Assembly (NCBI GenBank): GCA_025526915.1
Contig: JAHLKH010000117.1
Span: 1 to 64,000 of the forward strand
Length of the DNA: 64,000 nt
DNA from: Entophlyctis helioformis
Lineage: Eukaryota; Chytridiomycota; Chytridiomycetes; Chytridiales; Chytriomycetaceae
Direction: 5' to 3'
Part shown: one piece after another, positions 10,429-20,064 of the stretch
How positions within the stretch are numbered: the stretch's first letter is position 1
Layout of the letters: each line of letters opens with the position of its first letter
Notes under the pieces: model-generated
What the model saw: the letters and a program-made list of their open reading frames with translations, nothing else
Told to the model about the DNA's origin: nothing
Database searches by the model: none
Made by a program: the position numbers and the translations under genes

Positions 10429-11122
10429 GGCTGCAGTTGGTTGACGGTTGTTGGCTGAAGGTGGCACGCAAGCATTGACAGATCGTGGCATGCACGGGCG
10501 TACACGTGGCACAACCTGGCTGGTCCACGTGCAGACTCCACTCGTCTGACGTGGCCGGCTTGGTCGCTGGCACGGCAGCCATTGCCAGAGTCCTTGCATG
10601 CTCGCCAGTGCAGCAGGCCGGCAGGTTCAACAGCCATGTGACGATGGCAGGAATGCCGCATCCGTCGCATCCAGAGTGCATCCAGCGATATTCTTGACGA
10701 GCTGGTCTCCTGACGATTATCATCCTGCATGGCATCCAATCCAATAGACAGTCTCCATGCGGCAATGCTGGTTTTGGAGCTCCAGCCACACCAGATTGCT
10801 CTTGGCCTGTGTTGATCAGTACTGGCTTATCGGCATGCTGATCTGTGTGGCCTCAGAATGCACCTCAGATGTTTGCATACAGTCCTTAAAGTCAGACACC
10901 AACGACCGTTTCACGAAATGCAACTCTCCAAGAGAGAGGGGGATGGATCTGGAGGATTCCAGCAATCTATGCACGCATGCTCGCCTCGCCGCCCTACTTG
11001 CGAGCTTGTCCCTTCTTCCAAATCGCCGTGGTGACGCCTACTTCTGCACTGGTGCTGTTGTGTTGTTAACAGCAATATTGCGAACTAGGTCTTGATCTGG
11101 TTGGCAGCCATCCATCGCTGCT
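10429..11122. other. Intergenic region without recognisable genes
   Basis: Both strands carry only short ORFs with no recognisable motif. The start-proximal part (10429-10700) should hold the promoter of the membrane-protein gene on the minus strand. Nothing else was identified. Confidence 0.3.
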
Positions 11123-12271
11123 CTACAGTCTGCATCCACCGAGCAGCGCAATCTGCCCGATTGATGTGCTCCTTGACTGGTTACTGCCAACATGCAGTCT
11201 CTTGTTCAAGCAGCAATTGAGACGCGCATCAGTGTGCTCATTATCGCTGCACTTGGACAGTTGTACCGAGCAGTTGCAGCCTTGAGTCGTGTTGATATGG
11301 TTGGACAGAACTGGGACGGTTGGCACTTTAGATGCAATCCACTTGTGAGGCATCTGCGTGCTGTACTGTTGTTGACTTGAAAGGCTGACGCTCACAAACT
11401 CAACTGCCTTGCTGATTGCTGCCTTGATTGCATGTTTCCATTTGTCTGCATCACAAGAATTGTTTGCATTTGGTGCAACAGCTGTAGCTGCTGACAACGC
11501 TATAATGGCCTCGATCGGAATCGCCCAAAGTCTGGGCAGGTCAGACTCAGTCTTGTTGCTACGATCGTGTGTGTCGCAATGCAGCATCCCTCCATGGTCT
11601 CTGAATGCTGAATGATGGCAATCGACAAAAGAGCCATTACCATGAGGCAGCTAATAGACAATAGTTTGAAAACTGTCACAGTTGGTGCTGGGGATGCATC
11701 TGCTGGGTTGATCGACAAACCATCCTGTGACGCAACAACCAGATATGCCATCTGATATGATATTGCTGTTTGCAACAGTGACAGGTAGTTGAATGCAGCC
11801 ATCTGGACTGACAAATGGTCTTGCACAGCATGATTGCGCAGCATCCTGATATCGCACTCACACACGACTGTCCTGACTTGCTCCCTGAACTTGCCAATGG
11901 TCTTCTGGTTGTCATTGAGAACAGCGTTGGGGATTTGGCGACATGTTCAGCTACACATTGAATGGCCTGGAGTGGCACACAGATGATGACAGAGCTAGAG
12001 ATCCACAGTTCAGTCGGTAACTAACCCATTCGACAACAGGCCGAACTGACTCATGGTTGTCTGCCACAAGGCAGGTGATGACTGAATCGTCTTCGCGGCT
12101 GCCTTGAACCGTAGCCTTCATTGTGGTCGAATCCCAGAATACGTGCTTACTGGGCCTGCAGATGTTGCATTTGGGTCGACAGTGGAAAATGTGTCGTCTG
12201 GATAGTTGCGGAAATCGCTGCCGATCAACACTTGGTGAGGATGTTTGAGAGTCATCTGCCATCTGCGTCAA
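11123..12271 (-). CDS. Unresolved putative gene, possibly a distant relative of the secreted family
   Basis: Several minus-strand ORFs here look coding, but I could not join them. They are 12271-11951, 11950-11500 (containing LNDNQKTIGKFREQVRTVV, then a hydrophobic segment LLSISCLMVMALLSIAII) and 11587-11123 (containing ALSAATAVAP and DADKWKHAIKAAISKAVEF). The last segment resembles the pattern ALVATAA..DSKAAW KAIVKPAIELF of the secreted family at 17357-18254 but is very diverged, with extra Cys and Asn. The stretch is less GC-rich than the flanking genes. Treat this as an unassigned locus. Confidence 0.25.
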
Positions 12272-12386
12272 AGCATCTGGCTCCTAAGCGTCCACACCAT
12301 AGTCACGTGATTTGCTCATAGTCTCCAACCAGATACTTTCCACAAGGTCGTCGCCAAAAAGAAAACGCGGTCAAGGCAGGCAAGGC

Positions 12387-15316
12387 ATGCTGCCGTTCGT
12401 GGCATCGCAGCAGCAGCAGCAGCAGGCGCAGCTCCAGCACTCGCAGCAGCTTGGTTTGAAACTGCCGCATGACCAGCAGCAGATGCAGCAGCAGATCTCC
12501 CAGCTGTCAATGAGTTCGTTCACAAAGCCACGGGCCGTGTCGTTTGCAGGCAGCTCAACAAGCCTTGTGTCGCTTGGCGCGTCTTTCAACGCAGGCGGCG
12601 GGTTTGGCAGCCTGCTCAACCACGAAAGCATCGCCCCGCCTGAGATAAGCGTGGAGCAGACCCTCAAAGGGGGCTATGCCTTGCGTAAACTGAAGCAGTA
12701 TTGCGATCAGATGCACGAACTGAACCAGCGTGCGTATATGGCTCATTGTCAAAGTCTGTCGAATGCATTCCACTATGCGCTAATGTGCTGCATCCAATAA
12801 CTGCTCAACGGCCCGACCCAGGCTACGTCCAAGAATACAGCCAGGCACACATGCTCATTTCCAAACTCTCGTCTGAAAAACAGAATCTGACAGGCAAGCA
12901 TCGCATGTTATTGCTACTACTGCGTCAATGATGGGAATGCCTTACACTTTTGTTCAGTTGAGTTGCAGGACAAGAACGATAAGATTGCCCGACTTCGACA
13001 GAAAGAGATTGCAGACCACCGGTTTACACGCACACAGCAAGTGCAGAGATTCCAAGCTACAAGCATTTGATCTGTCGGCTAACTCGATGTTGATAACAGA
13101 GAAGAAGCAGAGCGGCTGCTGCTCGAAGAAACTCGCAAGCGGATTCAGACTGAGCGAGAGAACCGTGAGGTCAAAGCAGCCTACGAAAAATGCCAGCAAG
13201 AATACGACTCATATCGAGCGTAAGTCTGTTTCAAGCCTTGGCAGATGTTTTGGACCTACCTGATCACGCATGCCAATGACCACGTTTATTCTTCTTCTCC
13301 TCCTGCCCGCCATGGAAACAGATCTGTGAGATACGAAGAATCACAGCGAGAGATGCGCGAGCAGCTCATCAAAGAGCAACAGGACTCCATCGCAGGGCTC
13401 GAGCAGAATATTGTGTAAGAATATCGTTGCACATTTTGGATGGTTGGTTTTGATCTGACGAATGCGACAGTCAACTCAACTACAAGATAGACGAGCTCAA
13501 AGTTGCAACCATCAAATACGAGCGCAAGACAGATGATCTGGAAAAGGGGATACTGTGCGTTGGATTCGGTTCGCCTGCCTTGGACCATTCTCAACGTTAC
13601 CTGAAGGCTGAATGTTTACAATGCCCACTGAACATAACAGGAGCGCCAATCAAAAGGCTGAGCATCTGGCGCAGTCCGAAGGCACACTTCGCGAAGAGAA
13701 CGTCCAGCTTCAGAAGCGGCTTCGGTGCGTCATAGATGTGCTATTGATGTTTTAACCTCTCGCCGTTATGCGAGAGCCACTTATCGTGTCATCTATTGCT
13801 CTGTGTTCAGGGAACTGCTGGATGCAAACAAGGAAGTCACAGCCAATTACCAGATTGTCAAAAAGAATCATGACCTGAAGCGGCATGAGTTTGAGGAGCT
13901 GTCGCTTGAACTTGACGAGGCCAAGAACGCGTGCCAGCTCGCTTTGGTAAAGTCTGATTCTGTTTTTCCTATTGGAAAAGCGTCAAAAACTGACAGATTC
14001 TTTGGTTCAACAATTTGTGCAACGATTGCCAACTGCCATTGACAGAGAAACAAGAAGCAGCTGCAAAACGAGCTTGCCTCAACACAAAAGGGGCGAACAG
14101 AGCTGCAGGACCGGGTAAAAAGCCTTGAAACGGTCCTGGTGCGCAAAGAAAAGGACATTGCCGATCTTCTCAACAAGATCAACGAAACGATCAGCGAGTA
14201 TGAGCTCAAACTGGAGCGCAAAGAAGAGCAGATGTGGGCAATGAGCATGCAGCTCAGCGAAGGTTGGGATGCAGACTGTTTGGGTTGCTTGTTGGATACG
14301 CTGGCTAAACCTGCATTTTGATCATGGTGACGATAGAGACTCAAAAGAGCCGGGCTGCCCAACAAGCAGCTGCAAGCAAGGAGAAGCAGCACAATTTCAC
14401 AGTCGATCCAGAAGTCATTGGCGACATTGAGCGCAGGTGGCAAAGTACGAGCGTTATACCATTTGTCTCTGCTCGCTGAAACGATAGACTGACGTTTCTC
14501 CATGACAGCCAAAGAAAAATCACTTCTGGATGAGATTGACAGACTCATCAACGAGATCCATGTCCGTGACGAAAAAGCCCAAGGTGAGCTACTCTGCGTT
14601 GGACGGATACAGCTGTCGACAACCACCGTACTGACAATCAACTGGTAGGCTTGACTGATCAAGTGGCTGACCTGACCAAGAAGCAGTTCCATCCGCGTAT
14701 GGAACGGCTCAAGACAATCGAGCATGACATTAAGAACCGGATGGAGGAGTATGCCCTTGCGGAAGAGCGCATGGAGGTTCGTATAGCCTGCACAGTACCG
14801 CCTTGTCGCACTGCCATGTTGGCAACGTGATCTCACTATACAGCTGCTTGTATCATTGCAGACGGGATTCTTGTGTCCGCGCGATCTAAAGTTCTTCAAA
14901 GTTCCCATGACTCTTGTTCCATGTGGAGTGAGTTCCATCGAACCGTCGAGACAAGACAAAGTGCCTTGCTGCTGGTACTGACACGTTTGCTTTTGTTTGG
15001 GCAGCATACGTTCTGCCGCACTTGCCTCGAGTCGATACGCGAAGAGAACTACAACAAGGTCATATGCGAGGTGTGCAAGGTCCAAGCCACATCAGTGTAT
15101 CGCAATGAGCAGATTGAGACAGTCGGTGAGCAGTTCTCAAGACGAAAGCACCTGACTCTCTCTTTCCTTGAATGGTGAGCACATTGATTGCAGAAAGCTG
15201 TGAGCTGCCATTGTATTGTCAACTGACCTTCTTGTGACTGGGATGTTCATGGGATGTGTCCATGCAGGATCAAAACACTCAAGGTGTATCTACCGTCCGA
15301 CGAGCCTGATCCTTGA
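12387..15316 (+). CDS. Long coiled-coil protein with C-terminal RING finger, 15 exons
   Basis: Exons: 12387-12729, 12822-12893, 12958-13036, 13100-13219, 13322-13414, 13471-13554, 13641-13724, 13811-13946, 14046-14262, 14337-14444, 14509-14583, 14649-14776, 14862-14927, 15005-15174, 15268-15316; all junctions keep frame. After a Q-rich N-terminus comes nearly continuous coiled coil (for example EEAERLLLEETRKRIQTE and ELDEAKNACQLALRNKKQL). The C-terminus is a RING-like domain: FLCPRDLKFFKVPMTLVPCG, then HTFCRTCLESI, then CEVC. The tail SFLEWIKTLKVYLPSDE follows. The fold predicts a ubiquitin E3 ligase. I do not recognise the orthologue; it does not match Bre1/RNF20. Introns 2 and 3 have GC donors (12894, 13037). 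An upstream exon is possible, because the frame is open from an acceptor near 12334 and contains SSPKRKR. Confidence 0.82.
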
Positions 15317-15436
15317 TCAGATGACCGCCCAAACTCTTGGGACTTGCTGGACCAGTTGGCTCGTCAAATGTCAAATACAGTGCCCGGCTTTCATACCATT
15401 CGTGTGATTGGTCGATCTTGGTGGAATCGCAAGGTG

Positions 15437-17131
15437 AAGACAGCGAGAGCATTGGCATCGCAGGGCCGAGCTGCCTGGTGCTTTCCGACTGCGACATGGG
15501 ATGCAGCAGCAGCAGATGAGCAGCCACTGAGACGTGCACAATGGATCGATCCTTGGAGTTGGCTGCAGGAACTGCTCGCTGAACAGCTGGATTGGCATGC
15601 CGACTTGGATGCCAAACAAGGCAGTCGCAGCACACTCGACGAGCAGCACACTCGGCGACACTGATCCAGACGAGATTGGTGAGGAGGACGCGAGTGCTGG
15701 CAGGCATGTCTGGCCACATTGCACTTGGTGTGATGACATCTTGGATGCGATCCACTGAGCAGCAACTGGAGTGGCCAGACAGACCATGCATCCTCCATTC
15801 ATTCAACAACCACAACAACGATGATGATGGCGAAGACCCTGACGATCACAGTCTTGCATGCACTGTGTTTGTTGAGAATGACAATCCAGAGCAGAGGGGC
15901 GATGAAGGCAGTGCGTCAACGACCAACCCGCCCATGGACCAGCTGGCCAGTCAGCCAACACCAACTGCATCGCACTGGGTCACAATGCAGACGCATATCA
16001 GGACGATCGATGGATGCAATGGGACATTGACTGAGAAGACGACACTCGGAGAGAGGCTCGCTGCAATGCAGCTCATGACACGCAGAGTGATGCTGCACGG
16101 TGCATATCAAGCTGCGCACTGAGTGGCATCACAACAATGACTGTGCCAGCAACACACGACCACATCTTGAATGCCTGGCTGTTGGCTGTGCTCGCTGCTC
16201 CCTTGATGGCTGTTGGACAGTGGGCGGCAAGTGCCAGACTGCTCGCTCTCTATCCACTCGCTTTCTGTTTTCATGCAATGAAAGTTCAACTCCGCCCATC
16301 AGATCTGATCAAAGCGCGCCACTTTGGAACGCGCCGTGTTTGCCCGCAAACAAACAGATACACACACCAACACACACACCACACACACACACACACGCCC
16401 CATCCCACGCACCAGAACCACGCAACATGACGGTCCGCTACTACTTGAGAATGCTCAAGCTAGGCTGCGCCGTCTGGCTCTACATTGCTGGCACAGCACT
16501 CAGCCAGGTCGTGCAGCACGTGGTCCACAGCACACTGCAGCAACAGCCGCTGCAGCAACAGCAACAACAGCAACAACAGCAACAGCAGACGACTTTGTCA
16601 GCAGCATGCTGCACGTCGACTTTCTCAGCTTTTTCTATTCGGCCTTGGTTGCAACCGCCGCCGACACCCAGCCAGACTCCAAGGCCGCCTGGAAGGCCAT
16701 TATCCAGCCGGCCTTGGAGGTCTTCATGGCGTCGCTTGGCAACGGCCACGACGTCTGCTTCCACATCGACGGATGCCTCGGCGACTCGGAAGTCAAGATC
16801 GCCCAACACAACCGCACCAACAACATGCTTTACGCAGCAGTCAAGGTTCTGCAGCATGCTTTCTGCCGTCAAGAGTATCAGCAGTCTGGATCTATTTCAA
16901 AGTAAGATCGCCGCTCTGAATTGTGTGGTTGCCATACAGACCATCCTCTGCTGTTGGCCATTCAGGGACAAGAAGCACGCTCTCCATCGCGTCTTCTTTT
17001 TGACCATTGCCAATAAGCAGCACATCTTTGAGGCCCTTGAAGAGCTGGCTGGATCTATGGAGGGATGCACAGTCTGCTGGTGTGACTATGAAGCAGACTT
17101 TTGCATCACCCGCCATGTTCACGAGCCAAGG
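15437..17131 (+). repeat. Segmental duplication, right copy (inverted partner at 1377-2985)
   Basis: This segment aligns with the reverse complement of 2985-1377, starting at GACAGCGAGAGCATTGG 120 bp after the stop codon of the RING gene and running into copy 2 of the secreted family. The 5' two-thirds (15437-16420) carries no recognisable gene. Long ORFs on both strands there mirror those of the left copy. Confidence 0.85.
16358..16396 (+). repeat. (AC)n-rich microsatellite
   Basis: A run of CA/AC dinucleotides with a few interruptions lies about 30 bp before the start codon of secreted family copy 2. The left duplication copy lacks it. Confidence 0.85.
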
Positions 17132-17478
17132 TAACATTGCCTTGGATCATTCTACTGTGACTGATGGCTTATGGTCTGCATTTTGCAAGCACCAAGCCAA
17201 TCATTGTCATTGGGAATGATTCAGATCTTGTTGTGCATTGTGCTGGTCAATGTGCAGTTGTTGTGACCCACCTGCAGCATGGGCAGTTTGTGCAGATGCG
17301 ATCCTACAATCATAGCGGAATTGCAACCACAGCATCAGCTTTTGGCTTGTGCAACTTTACCAATGCATGCCAGCTTGTAGCCATGCCTTCCATGACAGAC
17401 TACTACAGCTGCAAAGCAGACACAGCAACTCACTGTGGCCATGGCGGCTGTGGTAGTCTGTCCTGGACAGTGCAGTGA
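16427..17478 (+). CDS. Secreted Q-rich family protein, copy 2 (frame change in the Q repeat)
   Basis: Three exons: 16427-16901, 16966-17130, 17190-17478. The N-terminus (MTVRYYLRMLKLGCAVWLYI, then AGTALSQ) looks like a signal peptide. A CAG/CAA tract (QQQ repeats, 16540-16590) follows, then the family domain (MLHVDFLSFFYSALVATAAD, WKAIIQPALEVF, NNMLYAAVKVLQ). Exon 2 encodes HALHRVFFLTIANK and a Cys-rich part (CTVCWCDYEADFC). Exon 3 encodes PIIVIGNDSDLVVHCAG and THLQHGQFVQMRSYNH. The signal-peptide/Q-tract frame is offset by one from the domain frame, so this copy would need a frameshift or another start to make the full protein. The function is unknown. It is convergent with copy 3, and their 3' ends overlap. 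Confidence 0.65.
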
Positions 17479-18254
17479 CCAGCTGGCATGCTCCAGTAAA
17501 GTCGTGCACACCCAATGCAGATGCTGTTGAGGCCATACCGCCGTGATTGTATGATCGCAGCTGCCCAACCTGCCCATGCTGCAGGTGTGTCAAAACAACA
17601 CCGTAGTGCCCAGCACAATGTGCCACCAGATCAGAGTCATTGGCAATGACAATGATTGGCTGATCACTGCCACTCAATGCATACTGTGAGCCATCAACTA
17701 GAACAGAAGAACGCCACAACGATCTCTTACCTTGGCTCACAAACATGGCGGGCGATGCAACAGTCTGCCTCGTAGTTGCAATGGCAGACCGTGCATCCAT
17801 CCATTGATTGAGCAAGCTCCTCGAGCGCCTCAAAGATATGCTTCTTGTTTGTGCTGGTCAACGCAAAGAAGCGGCTGAGAGCATGGGTCTCTTCCCTGAT
17901 TGCCAGAAGCAGAAGATGGTCAGTATGGCAACCACACAATTCAGAGAAGCGACCTTACTTTGAAAGTGATCCAGACTGCTTGTATTCTTGGCGGCGGAAC
18001 ACATGCCACAGAACTTTGGCTGCCGCATGCAGCATGTTGAATGTGCGGCTGTGTTGCACGATCTTGATTCCTGCGTCTCCGCAGCGACCGTTGACTTGGA
18101 AACGGATGTTGTGGCCGTTGCCGACTGACTTCATAAACAGCTCGATGGCCGGCTTGACGATGGCCTTCCAGGCGGCCTTGGAGTCTGGCTGGGTGATGGC
18201 GGCTGTTGCGACTAATGCTGGGTGGAAGATGCTCAAGAAGTCCACATGCAGCAT
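17357..18254 (-). CDS. Secreted family protein, copy 3 (5' truncated)
   Basis: Exons on the minus strand: 18254-17959, 17895-17731 and 17666 to a stop near 17357. The family domain (MLHVDFLSIFHPALVATAA, WKAIVKPAIELFMKSVGNG) starts almost at the beginning of the open frame. No signal peptide or Q tract is present upstream: the frame is closed by a stop just before it, and the DNA diverges from the other copies. Exon 2 (HALSRFFALTSTNKKHIFEA, CTVCHCNYEADCC) and exon 3 (QPIIVIANDSDLVAHCAG) are intact. The acceptor of exon 3 is conserved with copy 2 by position. Past about 17450 the reading frame runs into the antisense of copy 2, so its native C-terminus may be lost. Confidence 0.65.
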
Positions 18255-18540
18255 GCTGCTGATGAAGTGGGTTGTTGTTATTGCATGTCAGAGTTGCTGT
18301 TTGAGTGCTGCAAAGGCACAGGGAACTGTGTAACTGGACTGTAAGAGGACAGGAGGACACTCTGACAGTCAAGATGCACAAGACAAAGGCTCAGGGGAAC
18401 AAGTCCTTCAACTGCCAGGCAATAAAGACGCGTTCCAATATTACCTGTGCTGCCATTGACATAGCAGCATCAGTGCTCAATGAGAGGCACATTGCAGCTG
18501 TAACAAGCTGCAATCACGTAACAACAGGGATGCATCTGTA

Positions 18541-19830
18541 ACAGCTGAAGCCAGTGGTACTGTTTGGCGCGTCCAGCATGTTGGTCGATCTCAGAGACTT
18601 TTCGTATAAGCTTGAGTCCAACTACGTGCTCTCCTCTGGCATGTTTCAAGCTGAGCGCGACTTTCAGCGGTGGTATGCATGCAATGGCTCTGCCACGCGC
18701 ACTCTTGACCAGATCAACTCACAGTGCCTGCCTCCTGTGCCAGGCTCAACAATCGACTTGCCAAGGCAGCAGACATCCACGAGGCCATTGCATTCAAGAC
18801 AGCAAAGCATGCTGATCCAAACGTCAAGCCTGGCGAGAGAGCCTTTTGGGATCTGCGCTGCCATGCGTACTGCACGCCATTCCTGAATGCACGGGTACGG
18901 TTTCTCTGGTTCTGGACGCCCATTGACATGACCGCCATGCTGCTTGATTGCCTGCTGATTGCACTGCATGGCATGTCATGGCATGGCATTCCACAGAAGG
19001 TCAAGGCCGAGCGTTTTCCATGCGCAGCAACAGCATGTCTGATCGCGGAAACGCTCTTGAGGACATCATGAAGCTGGCAGGATCAACCACTGGCAAGCGC
19101 GCATCTCCTGCGTCTCAAGGCCGCTGTGACAAGCCAACAGAGAAGGACATTCCCGTTGTGTGGGCATTTGGCATCGACTTTACAGGCCAAGGTGGCCGGC
19201 ACGCTGTGTTTGAGAAGTTTCTCATCAGGCATCTGCGGTCGTCTGGATATGCCTATGTGCGTCTGATGCCACACTGTCCATCCATCCATCTGTGCACCAA
19301 CTGACCACACGATCATGCACACACACACAGATCTACCGCTGCAATGAGAACCTGACCAGCCAGATGTGCCCGCAATGCAAGCAGCGGATCCCATACAAGA
19401 ACCGCACCAACCTGCGACGCTACGAGTGCACAGACTGCGAGACTGTCTACCACCGAGACGTGCTTGGAGCCACCAACATCGGGATGGTCGCACTGTGGCA
19501 TCTGCTCTTTGGACACGGCCGCTCTACTTGACGCACACGCCACCTGACAGCAATCCAGCCACGCCAGAGTACCTTGCAAACATTGAGGCAATGCATCTAT
19601 TCATCCAGCTGCGTGCACAACATCACATCATGCTGCTCGTGACACCGCCTGATCAGCCTGTCGTCCAGCAGCCTCCGTCACCCGATCTGCTTCCTCAGTC
19701 GCATGTGGCTCATGGACCAGATCAGCCTGCGTCTGTGGCGTTCAGACCGGTCATCCGTCGTCCAGCTGCGACCACACGCAGACAGCCTGCCTCAAGTCAC
19801 TTGACCTGCATCCACACAGTGACTTGTTGA
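18541..19830 (+). pseudogene. Fanzor (eukaryotic TnpB-like) RNA-guided nuclease, decayed
   Basis: Fanzors are eukaryotic relatives of TnpB with a split RuvC nuclease and a zinc ribbon. Coding pieces in order: 18541-18720 (KLESNYVLSSGMFQAERDFQ, RW), about 18743-18895 (ADIHEAIAFKTAKH, RAFWDLRCHAYC), about 18990-19250 (RGNALEDIMKL, IPVVWAFGIDFTGQGGRH, FEKFLIRHLRSSGYAY), and 19331 onwards (IYRCNENLTSQMCPQCKQRI, YECTDCETVYHRDVLGATNI). The last part holds the RuvC-II Glu (in NENLTS), a C4 zinc ribbon (CPQC..CTDC) and the RuvC-III Asp (in HRDVLGATNI). The frame breaks near 18760 and 19513. After the second break an open tail (RPLYLTHTPPDSNP) runs to 19830. RuvC-I was not located, and the 5' part seems cut off by the secreted-family repeat. 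A zinc ribbon alone could suggest another transposase, but HRDVLGATNI and the spacing favour Fanzor. Confidence 0.72.
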
Positions 19831-20064
19831 CTACCAACTTTGAATCGGGGGACCTCCCGATCGACCTAACGGGTCACTTCAATAGAAGGTGAGACCCTTG
19901 TTGGATGTGCCTCGCCCGCCTGTCGTCGCATGCTCGTTGCTGACTCGAACCTGCGATCGTGTGACATGCGGGCATCTGTTCGTCGCCTCTTGGTCGAATT
20001 TAACTCCAAAACGCTTGGTAATTGTTTGAATGTCAAACCCAATAAACGTTCGACGCGCGAGATC
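19831..20064 (+). promoter_or_regulatory. Fanzor element right-end region, 5' of the CEP295-like gene
   Basis: The 24 nt at 19854-19877 (CTCCCGATCGACCTAACGGG and TCAC) match module B (minus strand 34080-34057) at 21 of 24 positions, and module D (48379-48395) with one mismatch over its core. This ties the DNA just 3' of the Fanzor copy to the dispersed modules. A short stem TCGGG/CCCGA occurs at 19845-19860. In characterised Fanzor and TnpB systems the guide RNA is encoded near the 3' end of the gene, so an omega-RNA could lie here; that is speculation. The CEP295-like start codon follows at 20065. Confidence 0.45.

Noticed and set aside
12387..15316. Identification of the RING gene as Bre1/RNF20
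   Set aside because: Coiled coil plus terminal RING suggested it, but the RING sequence (PRDLKFF, PCGHTFCRTC) and the tail differ from the Bre1 RING and its conserved MKCFHVFC motif.
19930..19970. tRNA-like T-arm (GGTTCGAGT on the minus strand)
   Set aside because: The bases flanking the loop do not form the 5-bp T stem, and no acceptor or D arm is present.
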